Positions 37,461 to 50,233 of a stretch of 64,000 bases of DNA are shown here, piece by piece. Every line of letters begins with the position of its first letter. The stretch's first letter is position 1. Source of the stretch: Sphagnum compactum (lineage: Eukaryota; Bryophyta; Sphagnopsida; Sphagnales); NCBI GenBank assembly GCA_965153455.1, contig OZ234498.1, positions 4,278,001-4,342,000 on the forward strand. Reading direction: 5' to 3'. Under the pieces are notes generated by a model that did no database searches, had not been told where the DNA came from, and saw nothing but the letters and a program-made list of their open reading frames with translations. The translations under genes were made by a program, and so were the position numbers.

Positions 37461-39317
37461 GTTCCCAATAGCACCTCACTTTAATCTCATATGTTTTGCC
37501 CAAAGTCCTCCCCTTCTCACCTATGTAGGTGGGCCAAAAGGAGGAGGCACTTTACCCTTCCGTAGAATCTTTTATTTTGGGGAGCCTCCATAGTTTCAAC
37601 TTTTTTTGGTGATGGGCCAATCACATCCTCTTATTGTCACTGATCACCGCTTTTGGAGCAATATGAGAAAATTTGAAAAAAAAAAAAAAAACACTGGTGG
37701 GACCCCTAAATTTTTTTAAAAATAAATCACAAAAGACCTTGCACCCTGCCGGTTATATAACAAAAGAAAGAACCGGGAAAAACTGGTCAGCTAAAAACGA
37801 AATCTCTAAATTTATTTTTTCAAAATTCTGTTGCCAATTTGAGCTGGAGTAGGTTGCTATTTTCTTCTAATTCCCTTTTTAAAGAAAATAAAATCGGTAC
37901 TTTGTTTTTGGACTTTGCTTTGTTTTTGGGTGTTTTTTGGGGGTGTGTGTGTGTGTTTTTTTTGCGGCTTTGGGTTGGGTTTCTCTCTCTATCGCAGACG
38001 CCTTTGTGGAGCTCCTTGCGCGCGCGCTCACACTCGCAAGCAGCACAACTTGAGCCCATTCTTGCGCCTCTCGAAATTATAACCATGGCGCGGGAGGCTT
38101 GACAACGGCTTTCGTGGTGTGAATTCTTGGGAGGCGCGGACGGTGATATTTTGTGTGCGGTAGAAGACTACATCGTCATCCATAGCCGCGCAAAGAAGAA
38201 GAGGGAGAAGAAGAAGCAGCCGAGGTGTGGGCGAGCTTTTACGTATCACGATTTCTTGATAAAATTTAATCAGGATGATGAATTCGTGTGCTGCTGGTCT
38301 TCCTCCCGGTAAGGTTTCTCGTCTTCCGCAATGTCGTGTAATAATATGCTGTCGAGGAACATTGTTCTTTCAGATGCATTCTGGAGTCTCGATGGGGAGG
38401 AGTCCAGGAGTAAAATGAACCCCAGTGTCGGCGAAGTCGTCGCGGTGCGTCGTCGTGGTCGTTAGTTTGGACATTCGGAAAGTTTCCGATGCGATAGTTT
38501 CCGAGAAGGATTTGATAGTTCGGTAGCATTTGTGTGTTTCTCCTTTTTCTGGTTTGAAGAAGAATTGAGGGAGTTTTCGTTTGCTGTATGTAGCAACAGT
38601 AGTTTCAGCTTTGTTTTCTTCTTCCTTCCAGGCTGCGAAAGAATCAGCGAGTCCTGTATGCTTCGTGTTCAATGAGCTTCTTTGATTATGCTAGTGCTAT
38701 TATGTTTCAGCAACTTTCTTCTGAAGGGAAAGGGAAAGGCGAAGGCAAGCCAAGGCAAGAAAAGGTAACGAGCTCGTGAAAATAGCAGCGACAAAGTTCA
38801 GCTTTCTGTTTTTCCGGACTGCACAGGGAGGACCAGTTCTTGTCTATTCTATATACGTCGCTGGAGAGCCTTGGCGATGTTTTTCTATACCCATGAGTGC
38901 AGTTTTGCTGTAGTCTTTCTTATATGGTAGTATCTTGTTAGCGCCAATGCCGATGCCAAACCTTCCCCGCATGCGGAGTTGTCAAGAAGATGTCGATAGG
39001 AACGAAGTCGTGATACGGTAAAGCTCCCGAAGTTTTGCTTTCGCCTTTGATGCGACAATCGACGCTTCTGCTACGGAACCAGTTCTTTGAAGCTTCAACT
39101 TTGAAGCTCTCTGCTTTGTATTTTGTAGGATTTAGTAGCTCATTGTGTCCATTCTTCGATTTGGCACAAGACGACGATGAGAGAAATCTGCAGTTGCGTG
39201 TGATGTATATATGGACAACCATCAATCAATTAGAGCTCGATAGTATTGATTATCTTGTTCAACAGATCAGGCTCGATATATGTTCTTGCACATTATTGAA
39301 GCGGTTGTTTCTGTGCG

Positions 39318-42300
39318 ATGATGGCAAGCGCAGCGGCGGCGGCGGCATTAGTGGTCACGGAGGACAACAACATTGATGCAGCAGCTTTTGAACAACTTGC
39401 AAGTACCATGCCTCTCATTAGCGTTTGTCTGGACGCGTTGGATCGGACATGGCGAGAGTTCCAGAGCATTTCTACTGGTTTTATCTTCAGGCGCCTCTTG
39501 AGTAAGAAACATGCTCCTCTTCTAGACTCTACCAGCTCTTGCTTCCAGTCTAGTAATAATGATTCTGGAGACCGTTCAATGAGGGATAACCAAATTTCTC
39601 AAAAGACCGTTGTAACAGCGGACTCGGCTTCAAGCAAATCATATGTGAAGAAGACATTGTCAGATAGCTATGATCATCAGCAGGAGACTGTTGCACCACC
39701 AAGATCATACTTCAAGGAGGATATTTCTCTCCACTGTAAGCCCAACGATTGCTGGCTTGTGATTAAAGACAAGGTACTTATCTTTCTGATCAGCTGGATT
39801 TCTTTATAGCAACCTAACAGTACTAACATTCTGTTGGTGGCTTAGAAAATGTTGCAATGCACATGTGCATAGGTTCTTGGCTGCCTTTCCAGTCATGGAT
39901 CTGGAAGCTTTTGTCGTACCTATTGCACTACAGAATTTTGGCTAAGCTTGGGACTTGTGCAACTGAGAGTAGCACCTGTTTCACCCCGCACTCTTAACAT
40001 GTTTTGTTCATGGATCCTGTCAGGTATATGATGTGAGCATGTTTGCACAGCAGCATCCAGGTGGATCCGTTATCTATACTCATGCAGGTCGGGATGCAAC
40101 TGACATCTTTGCAGGCTTCCATGCCCCTGCCACTTGGAAAGTCTTACAGCAATTCTACATTGGAGACTACATGGTTAGTAGTAGCAATTTTTTGTGGCAG
40201 TTTTAAAACTATTTTACCAGAGCTTGTGCTAAGTAAGATCCTTATGATTTTCCAAAAGCAAATAAGGCACCAACCAAGTTGATTAATCCTTTGGAAATAG
40301 GGTTTTTCTTTTTGGTCCTCAAGTGAAATCAGTTCAGTATAACCCTGAAGGGCCAAGAGTTCTTTGCATTTGCAGTCTGTTTTTAGACGGAGATAGTTAA
40401 CTGGGAATGACATTATGAATGCGATTTGAACATTTCTGCAGAATCCAATACTCTGCAGTGTGGTCTTTGAATTACAATGCAATGTTGATAAAATACTCTA
40501 CATTTCTGCATTAGCATTTTAACTGCTTGAAGCAGTTTTTAGTAACTAAGAACTTCATACTGCACTCAAACCTGATCTAATAGTAGACAACTTACAAGAA
40601 GTTACCTAAAAGCAGAGATTTTGATGGTAGTGCTGTAGAAGTCAATCTTATATCAATATGGTGCATGGTGTTGTAGTGGTGAAACTTATATCCTGTATAG
40701 TGAGAGGGGTTCATTGCCTTTGATAGTGCAAAATGGGAGCACTGCAGTCAATATGGCCAAGGACTTATGTAATTTCATGTCTGAAGGAACTTTGTCTGTT
40801 GATGGGTTGCAGAGTGTGGAGCCAACGGCTGAGCTGCTAAAGGATTACAGAGAGCTACGGGCTGTGTTCATGAGGGCAAGACTTTTCAAGAGCTCAAAGC
40901 CTTACTACACCATTAAGTGTCTTGTCAATGCAGCACTTCTTGCTGCAAGCATCACAATAATCTGTCTGACTCAGTCCTTGCCAGGGGTTTTGTTGTCAGC
41001 TTTCATTCTAGGGGTCTGCTGGCAGCAATGTGGATGGCTATCTCATGATTTTTTACATCACCAGGTACTTCTCTCTCTCACTCGTATTTGTGTGTGTGTT
41101 TGTCTCCTGTGCTTCTGTGATGCAAAGCACATAGCTTGTACTGTTGGACCATTCATTCACAATTCATGAGTTCTTACACAAAATGTGCCTATTCTGACTC
41201 CTTTTTTCCTCCATGGATGTATCGTCATCTAGGAAATTAACCCAAAGTTTTATTTTCTGAACCGCTCTGGATGTGTAAGTGAATCTGACATCACTATTCT
41301 ATGGGCATCTGTATTTTGTAGGTATTTGAGACCCGCTGGCTGAACACATTCGTTGGTTATTCAATTGGGAACATGGTATTAGGATTTAGCACATCATGGT
41401 GGAAGAACAAACACAATTTGCATCATGCTGCTCCAAATGAGTGTGATCAAACATATAAGCCAATAGATGAGGACATTGACACTCTCCCTCTGTTGGCATG
41501 GAGCAAGGACATCCTTGCAACAGTTGACAGTAAGATTATGTGTAGGGTACTCCAATGGCAACACATCTTTTTCTTTCCCATGTTGATGTTTGCTCGCTTC
41601 ACCTGGCTCTTGTTCAGCTGGCTGTACTGTAGTAGGCCCCATATGCCACTCCGAACCAAGGTCCTTGAGAAAGGAACCATGTTGGTGCATTACATTTGGT
41701 TCCTTGGGATTGCATTCTGGCTTCTACATCCAGCAATGGCTATGATCTGGATATTCACAAGTGAACTTGTCACTGGGACACTGTTGGGTCTTGTTTTTGT
41801 CCTCAACCACAATGGAAAGGAGGTCTACAACACATCAAAGGACTTTGTCAATGCTCAGGTGGGAAAATCTACTTCCATATGCGTTCAGTTAAATACACTG
41901 CACATTATGTCCAAGTCCCACCAGGAGTATGTGTGGAGCCTAAATACCTGCGATGTTCTGTGGAATCTTGCTACTCCTGTTGGACAGGATGATCTATGTA
42001 AAACTTGCAGTAAACCAGAAGTTATGTGATCATGGACTTGTCTGCATTTTTTGTCAGTTAGTTGAAGATTTTCTATAATTCTGTAGGAAGATTGACAGAA
42101 CACAACTTGGTAATCTGTTCATACCACTTGAGTCCTATGCTGTATCCTCCACTCTCAGGCAACAGGAAAGACTTCAGAAAAATTGGGGATGATTGTTTGG
42201 TATAATGGAGAAATGGATTGCTGAACTAGTTGCATTTTCCTTTCAGGTTGCATCAACAAGGGATATACAAGCCAGCATGTTCAATGATTGGTTCACTGGT

Positions 42301-42510
42301 GGTCTCAACAGACAAATAGAGCACCACTTGTTTCCAACCATGCCCAGGCACAACTTGAACAAAATCTCCTCTCACGTGCGTGCACTTTGTGAAAAGCATG
42401 GATTGATCTATGAGGATGTAACAATTGCACTGGGCACCTACCGTGTTGTGGAGGCCTTAGCTGAAGTTGCTGCTGCTGCTGCTGCTGCTACCACCACCTC
42501 AAGCTACTAA
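39318..42510 (+). CDS. DES6: Delta-6 acyl-lipid desaturase with N-terminal cytochrome b5 domain (five exons)
   Basis: A front-end desaturase of the endoplasmic reticulum that puts a double bond at carbon 6 of C18 acyl chains, an early step toward the C20 polyunsaturated acids of mosses. Exons: 39318-39773, 40024-40173, 40813-41064, 41322-41858, 42247-42510, all in phase, 552 residues. Residues 1 to about 120 are a moss-type extension. The cytochrome b5 domain follows, with the heme motif HPGG at 163-166. Histidine boxes are HDFLH (280-284), HNLHH (317-321) and QIEHH (488-492); the Gln in the third box marks front-end enzymes. [16 protein letters not shown] and [20 protein letters not shown] closely resemble Physcomitrella delta-6 desaturase. 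A delta-6 acetylenase or a close regiospecific relative cannot be excluded. The C-terminus is a polyalanine run made by a GCT microsatellite. A second ATG directly follows the first. Confidence 0.94.
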
Positions 42511-44035
42511 TGTCAGCTGTGATGGCATGTACTTTCTTGTCCTTACACTCAAATTCTTTTCTGTTACCAATTCACCATGATGCCCCCTGAAGCAGCATCG
42601 ATGGTAGTTAGTGTTGAGTGACAGATTTGAGGCAATTTATTCTTTTCCAAGCCATCAGTTTTTTAGTGTGAGACAGCTGACTCCCGGATATTCCTTTCAC
42701 CAATTCTTGCAACGGTTCCTTGTACACAATGTCATTGCCAATACAGCAGGTGAAAAATTGCACCGGTAAAGGCAAAGCCTGGGATTTTCAAATGGCTGTG
42801 TTGGGGAACCCCCAAACTTATTTGGTGTAGTATTGGTATGACTACTCCACCAATTATCTGACAATCGAATGATCGAGCTTTTCTGCAACACCCAGTTGAG
42901 CAGTGTAGATGGTTTCACTCTTGTTATTTTGCAAGATGATGATACCTTCTCATACTATTACCTGTGACTGACAATTGACAGTTTTACGCTAAAATATATA
43001 TGGATTTCAGGAAAAGAGGACCCAAAACCCAAATGTGAATATTCCAGAATTTTGATGGTCAAGAATAAGTACACCGAGTGCACCATATATTTTGAATCTA
43101 TAGCAAATAATCTAGTGGCTAGGATAGTGGATTGTGTTTCATAAGTGGTGATTACGATTCTCAAAGATTTTGGCAAATACCACCAACTTCTTTTCTGTTC
43201 TTGCGGCAAACCTTTTGAGAATGATTTAATATCACACATCAGTCGCAGGTATGATATCTCAAATCATGACAAAACTTTTTGGTGATCCTTGAGAGCACGA
43301 GTGGGGGGGTTTTCCATGTAGCAATGAAAACATGTGAGTATGAAACAGAAACAAAGCCAAAATGATAACCATTCTTGGGTGTTTCACAAAACCTGTTTTG
43401 AGCTCGCATTGTGTTGGATGTTGGTTTTGAAGTTCCCATGACCCAACTACAACAACAAATGAATTCGTGGAAATTTGTGGAAAGTGTTCGTGCCCACAAA
43501 AAAAGACAAGTTGGGGGCATGGTTTCTCAACTCTTGGTCAATAAAATTTACAAGCTAAAACAGTTGTAGTTCACTCATGCACTCTTAATCATTTGGAAAG
43601 GTCCTTTTAAGATTTCTCGAGTTGAAGGAGATTTGTTAATCCAATCTTCCAATTCCCATTTTGTTGTCATGCATCAATAATTTGCCAAACTAGTGTTTAT
43701 GAATATAGTGAAATTTTTATGAATTCGAAGAAGTTGTCAATGTTGGTTTATTCATAACAAAAGTTATTAATGAAATGGGGTTCAAAAAGAAAAAGCTGCC
43801 AGGGCTATGAAAATCAGATATTTGACTCGATGAAAAGGATTTGGGAATATAAACACATTTTTTCATACAACTTTTTGTCTTCTTAAGAAGCTAACTTTGA
43901 AATGGAAACGAAAGCATATTCTTGTATGAAACAGGTTTTGGGAACATTTTACAAAATTGTGTCAAATGTGTAAGTTCACCCTTTTATATTAATATTCTCT
44001 TTTCTAAAAATTAGAAACATGTTTTGTGATACCCT
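42511..44035. other. Spacer between convergent desaturase and aspartic protease
   Basis: 3' flanks of two convergent genes. No recognisable gene, RNA or array. Frames around 42958-43520 (-) are not assignable. Confidence 0.4.
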
Positions 44036-47000
44036 TCACTTTGGCCTTTTAGGTCTTTTAGGCCTTGGTGCATCAATTGATGGTCCAATATCATTAGCTG
44101 TTAGCTCACAATTGGCTTGATTCCGCCAGCCAACACGTTGCAATTCATTATCAAACACCATGAATTTACCATGTTGTTCTTTCACTGTGCAACAACAAAA
44201 TCAATTTGATTAGTTGACGATCATTTACATGGAAAACTTAATGATGGAAATGACCCTATCAAACATGCTAGCATTTAAGAAGACAAAATCATCCTTTTCT
44301 GACCTATATATATATATCTCTTATTGAATCAAGACATGCAAGGTTGTTGACAAAATCATTGCATGAAATTCTTACATCCAATGATATTGTAATCGTGTTC
44401 TCTCAGGTTGGTTGGATTTGATCCTCCAGTTGAAGTTGCTTCATCAGCTGGACTTGATCCTCCAGTTGAAGTTGCTTCATCAGCTGGACTTGATCCTCCA
44501 GTGGAAGTTGCTTCACCACCTGGACTTGATCCTCCAGTGGAAGTTGCTTCACCACCTGGACTTGATCCTCCAGTGGAAGTTGCTTCATCACCTGGACTTG
44601 ATTCATCATCCAGATTTGGCTCATTGTCCGAAATTGAGTTTCCACCCGAATTTGATGTTCCACTTGAATCTACCTTGACACTTGAGGTTGATATTTCACT
44701 TGGATTTGGGTTGCTGCTTGCTGGTTCTGTTTCTGTATCATCTTCTATTTGCATAAATATATCTAAGCAGATAATTTCATCATCTTCCTACAAAAACCAC
44801 AAGAAACAACTTTAGCTCAAGGTTGCTTGCTTGCTTGCTGGTAGCACATGACTTTAAACTACCCGGGTTTAACAATTATATTGTTAATAATTGATATTTT
44901 TTCCAATTGTTCAGATTCGTGTACAACTTGACCATTGGTGATTTGATCTCAATGGTAGTAATGATTGGAAATTGATAACATGTAAAGCCCAAGTCACATG
45001 TAAGATGGTTGTAATGTTTTTGAATTGCACAACACCCTCATGTGTACATTTTTTGTCCCTTGAGCATCATCATCTGGTCTTACTAAACCTTGAAATTCAC
45101 ATATTTCCACTAACACAAACACTTACGTATTTGAAATACATCAAGATAAATTGTGAACATGAAAATTTCAAGTTAAATGTTAAAAAAATATGATAATCAA
45201 TATACATCACAATTAAAGTCATACATTATAATGTATGGCTTTGTAATATAACGCAAGTAGTAGTTGTATGAAAATGCTTCCAAGATGCAGATTAAATGTG
45301 GGTCAATGTAGTGGTGAACCTCTTATTCCCTCTCTTGTTCATCAAGAGAAACCAATTTACTCACAAATTTATAAATGGGCTTTGCATCCGTTTTACCCTG
45401 GAAATATGTTAGTTTGATTAAATACACCAACATCCGTGGTAAAGGGTACTTGTTTATAAGTATTATTACCCATTGTTAAGAAAATTTTGAATGTTTAATG
45501 ATGTAATTACAATGTGACTGCAAATATTTCATATCATTATAGAGATGAATTTGACTAATTTCTTCTTCAAATAAAATTTGGTAAAATTTCAATGAGTTTG
45601 AAATCCGTTTCAACCCCACCCCCCTTCAGGAAAAAATCTAGACATAAAAGAAAAATTAGTGTCAATGAGTGCCTTTCCCTTACATCAATATCCATTTTAT
45701 GTGAAATAGACTATGTTTGTACGGGGACATATTCTTATTTTATCATCACACTTTCCTTCATCCAAATTACAAAATCATTTTTAAAGATTGCAAAAAAATA
45801 AAATTTCTTCCATTCAAATAGAGAAAACAATGTAGAAAAAAAAGATAATGGATTTTATTTATGTGGTAGCAAATTGTAATGTGGTCAAATAATGTTACCA
45901 ATGAGATCAAATAGTCCAATGGTGAAATCTCAAATCTGGCAAGACTTGCATCTAATTTCTTGAATTTCAAAACCAAGGGATAAAAATCACGTCTTATATC
46001 ATATGCTGCTCCTCTGCACCCATATTCTTCCATTGGCAAAAAAAGAATTGACATTAAAGCTCAATGAACAATGGAAATTTGAGTGATAAAAAATATGATT
46101 GGTACGATATTCTAAAATCATAAGCAAGACTTATACAAAGTTATCTTGTGTATAGAAGTCCACATTTTTTTGTTTGCTTTTGAAAAAAGTTAAGACCGAT
46201 TGAAGAAGCACATAGTTACAATATGGTTTTCACAACCTCAAGAATATGAGTGATATTTTGCATGACATTTGCCACATATTGCATGAAAATAGGTAATTTC
46301 ATGATGCCCAATGTAAAATTTGAAAGTGGTTGCAATAAGCTTATAACCAATTGTGGGTATGCCTTATGATCACACTTAGTTCGCAAACTTGATTCACTAA
46401 TAATAAGGTCATGCTTTGATGTTATGAAAATTAACAAATCCACTTGACATGTCACATGACTAGCAGATCATGTATGTATATAACCTAGCTATAATGAGGT
46501 CAAATTTATTGTCAAAAAATTTGACCAATGGCTTACCAATCCTGGGGGAGAAATTGGGCAACCATTTGGGTCATGACAATGGCCGTGAGTGTCCACATTT
46601 AAACAACAAACAATAGCATGATGAATCAAATTAGTGAGGGATTTCCTAAATTTGGATGTTTCATTGTCCCTAAAATTATCAAATATTAGTTTACACCATT
46701 ATGTCAGAACTATTTTTGATTATTCATGAACTCAATGTGTATGTAATACAAACCAACTAATGTTAATGTGCATAGGTATATAGATTTCACCGTAAGGGTA
46801 CTAAAGTACCTTACCCACCTTGTATATCTCATAGGTCGTTTACCTAGAATTTGTCACATTCATACTCAAGGTCAAGTATGGTTACAAGTATGGTGTTTTA
46901 CTGTCAATTTGATATTCCGAAATTCTTGAACATCGTATCAAAAGACAATTAGACAATTGGGGTCCCATACTTGTACTTGTTTTGGCCCATGAATGTGTTC

Positions 47001-50000
47001 AACTCTAGAGTTTGGATGGGCATTTGGAGGTGGATTGGTTTAATTACATTTGCCATAACATTGCGCAAAGATTCAGAATTTGACGACACTTGTGGTTTTT
47101 GATTCTCTGTTATCTCAAAATTCCAATGTGTTATTAGTGAATAAGCCTACTTACACACTCCATTTTAATCGCCAGCACTGGGCACGTGCATGATGTTTTG
47201 TAACAACACATCCGACATCGACAATCGCATACTTATGTATCTACAAGCAACATTGCAAAACTATGAAACATAGTGACATCTTGCTTGAAGTCAACTAGCA
47301 TTATGTAACATTTATTTTACAAATGGTAGTGTGATTTTGACTTACAGCTTGAAAGATAGATAAGAAGACTTGGCGATTAAATTTCGTTTGTGTAGTGCCA
47401 GAGTCAAAAATTGTTTGTGCCGCTGGCGCTGGCACATATATCAAATCTGAACCATAATGAATGAACTCCAAGTGTACTTCATATTCAATGTGCTCAAAAC
47501 TGTTAGTACCAAGCACAAGAGTATTATGCATGTATTATGTAACTTGTAGCTACGGACCTTGTAAAGCAACAAGTTTTATGTGAAGTATCCAACAAATTCT
47601 AGGGACAACGCTCTTCTATCATAAGTTACAACCTGATTCAGAGTGCAAAATTGAATGTTGATCCGGGTATGGAATCTTACTTACGGTCTGTGTGGCAAAT
47701 CTTCCATGGGGGTCCAAGCTAAGCTGTCTAGATCAACACCTTCAGTCCCAAAGAAAATATATCCTGCATCATAGTCACGATCCCTTCGGGAAAGACACTG
47801 ACCCACTGCATTCCTTTCAATTACATGTTGCTCTTTCAATTGTGAATTTAGTGAGCCAATACGTGGACCCAAGCCCAGCAAGCCATCTGTTACAATCTCG
47901 ACATCTTCATCATAGTAAAAGCCTGTGTGGGAATATGAACTCCTACACATATGACCAAATTGTTTGTTAACAATGTGTCAACAATGTCAAAGCTCCATCC
48001 CATTGATTTCAAAGGGGTGATTTGACACGATATCACAACACAAACAAGAAGAAGAAATTGGGAACACACAAGCAATAAAATATATGGGATAGTGTAGCAG
48101 CTCCTAGATCCAGAAACCTCCTTCCAACCAGAAAGCAAAGAGTCAATGTTTCATCAACTCGACAAGCAGACTCAGAATTCTTCTTGGTTCATCCCTTCTA
48201 GGGTTTGGCTGATGTCCCATTTCCAAAACTTCTCCACTTTGGTAATTACAAAGATGGAAACCTACTCACACAAAATTAAGGGCTTTTGACGTGTGACATG
48301 GGTATGGTTACGCACCCAAATTTGAACATTATTTGAACATTGGTCTGGCTGGTGAGAGGAATAGAGAGTGCATCTTTCACCAGAACAGCTTTGATGATTA
48401 CACCATCACAAGATTCCACTTTGAAGTCACATCGTGGTTGCAAGGCTTCAAGGCATGTGATCGGGTTGCCCTCTTGGGCTCGGGCTTCAATACACACACG
48501 ATTCAGACAAGGCACTTCTCCTCCTGGCACTGGTGTGTAAAGGCCATTTGGTCCCTGTAGATGTCTTTCATGATGCAAGAAACAAAACATGAGATTTAAG
48601 GGACTACATATCCATGGGTCTACTATGGTTGGTTTTAATTAGGAAGAAAATGAATCATGTAAGATCCAAGTTCACAACAATCTTCAGATTTTCAATGTAC
48701 TGCCAAACCTGAACAAGATTTTTTATGTGTTATCTTTGCAGAGTTAGTGTGGTGGATCTCAGACAGAAAATGAAAATTCTCAAGGGTGTGGTTCTGGATT
48801 TTACATGTTTTCCACTTTTTTGTCCTCTATCCCATATGTTCACCCCATGCAACCATGAAATAGTGCTTCCGGTATCCACCTCCATGTGGTACACCTTGCC
48901 TGGAGGTTTCCCTATTCTCAGATGCACTTGATATAGGCTGCTCACATGACAATCCACGATATTATCTTGAGGAAGACTCTTGCCTGATTAAACAATGGTT
49001 TAAGAGACACAAAAGTACCAACAAAGCAAATGAAATTATGTACAAGTACAATTAAAACAAAACAAGTTTCTAGTGATTCAAGAATTATGTGATCAAGAAG
49101 CTACAATGGATATGGTCAAGGAAAAACTCAAAGATGAACATGATGACAAATGAGGAGAATCGGATTCCATTGAAACGAGTGAGACCATGAATCACATGAT
49201 GAAGGGAAAAAAAGAGATCCAATCCCAAGAGATTAACAAGTTGAACAATGAATTCAATGCAGATGATTTTCATGGAGAAGAAAACATACCACCTCTGTAA
49301 TAAGTGTGAATCTAAGAAAAGGTTGATGATAATGATACAACAGCAACTGAAAACTGAAATGGGTAGTGGGATATGAACATTGTTGAGAGGAAAGGAGTGT
49401 CATGATCAGATGGTGATGAAAGCCATGAGTTCAAAAGGATTTGGTGCAAGTAAAGCCCACAACATCACACTCACGAATTGGTATCATATTCGCCTTGGAG
49501 CACCAGGAAAGGGCGCTTGGATACTGGAAATTTTTTCTTGGGAGCTCTATGAACAGCTGCTGCATTGCTCAGCTTTGTATGCTGAGTCTTCTTGTGTTGC
49601 ATGGATCTCAGTTCTTTTGTATCCATGTTCTGATCAACACCTCTATTTATTCCCAGCTCAATATTGCTGCTGGAAGAATTTGTTGCTTTGTGCAGCTTCA
49701 TGTACACAATGCCAGCTCCAGAGGCATGTTTGTTGTACCCATATTGGTAAATTTGCAAAAACCTCAAACTTCTGAGCAATAACAGTCCCATACTACAAGC
49801 AAACAGTATGCTTGCAAACCTCTTGAGGCAGATGACTCTTCTGTTATGAGAGTTGAGGAGGACTTGCAGCTTTCCTTCTGAAATTTTCATCACATCTTCT
49901 TGTTCCTCTTGTTGATCAACCTAGGTCAAAATCAATCAGGCATTCTTGTTGCAAAATGATTGTTGATCGTGATAATTAGGGTTTATTCTCTGGCATTGCA

Positions 50001-50233
50001 AAGATAGATGCTACTGTTTTTTGGATTTCAGAATTTCTCAAAATCCTTCCATATTGCAGATTGAGAAACACAGCTCGAACATTCCTTTATAGCATTTTGC
50101 AATAAAAGGGTGTTAGGAGGTCTTGAAAGCTTATTACCTGCTTTTGATTCACAAGTTGTTGACCAGTTGAGTGACGTGCTTGTTGAATAGGAGGAGAAGA
50201 TGCACCCCGACCAAAGACGTTGCGTCTGAACAT
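44036..50233 (-). CDS. Membrane-anchored pepsin-like (A1) aspartic protease with repeat insertion (11 exons)
   Basis: A plant A1-family aspartic protease of the nucellin/ASP1 type. Exons, 5' to 3': 50138-50233, 49475-49920, 49290-49294 (5 bases), 48844-48983, 48316-48554, 47685-47942, 47346-47499, 47155-47240, 45899-46013, 44376-44787, 44036-44184. All junctions are GT-AG and the phase closes to 699 residues, which supports the chain. Residues about 62-86 are a single hydrophobic anchor, so a type II membrane protein is likely. The catalytic motifs are DTGS at 219-222 and DSGTT at 427-431. Other family blocks are YQVHLRIGKPPG, LLGLGPRIGSL, AWTPM, YNIIG and VFDNELQRVGW. Between ICLDIF and YNIIG sits an insert of about 110 residues (about 526-639). 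The usual QCDAPC cysteine region after the first active site and the FGC cysteine are missing in this model. Product and targets are unknown; exons 3 and 8 are the least certain. Confidence 0.82.
44420..44599. repeat. Five 36-base repeats inside the protease coding exon
   Basis: Units begin at 44420, 44456, 44492, 44528 and 44564 with GATCCTCCAG and end CTGGACTT. On the minus (coding) strand each gives a 12-residue unit such as SSPGDEATSTGG, with G/A and D/G variants. The array lies within exon 10 of the aspartic protease and keeps frame because the unit is a multiple of three. Confidence 0.95.

Larger units (their letters stand above)
33872..39317. other. Repeat-rich spacer upstream of the desaturase
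   Basis: Mostly AT-rich, with homopolymer runs (for example near 36590-36660, 37130 and 37680) and the repeats listed separately. From about 37.9 kb the base composition becomes more balanced, with GC-richer patches. This probably holds the promoter and 5' untranslated exon(s) of the desaturase. No coding exon was recognised between 37.9 and 39.3 kb. Confidence 0.4.

Noticed and set aside
37839-38102. Possible first coding exon of the desaturase
   Set aside because: The desaturase start at 39318 already matches the moss family N-terminus, and no donor in this frame joins to it in phase.
44408-44815. Plus-strand repetitive frame opposite the protease repeats
   Set aside because: Because the 36-base unit is a multiple of three, several frames stay open. 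Only the minus-strand frame links to conserved protease segments on both sides.
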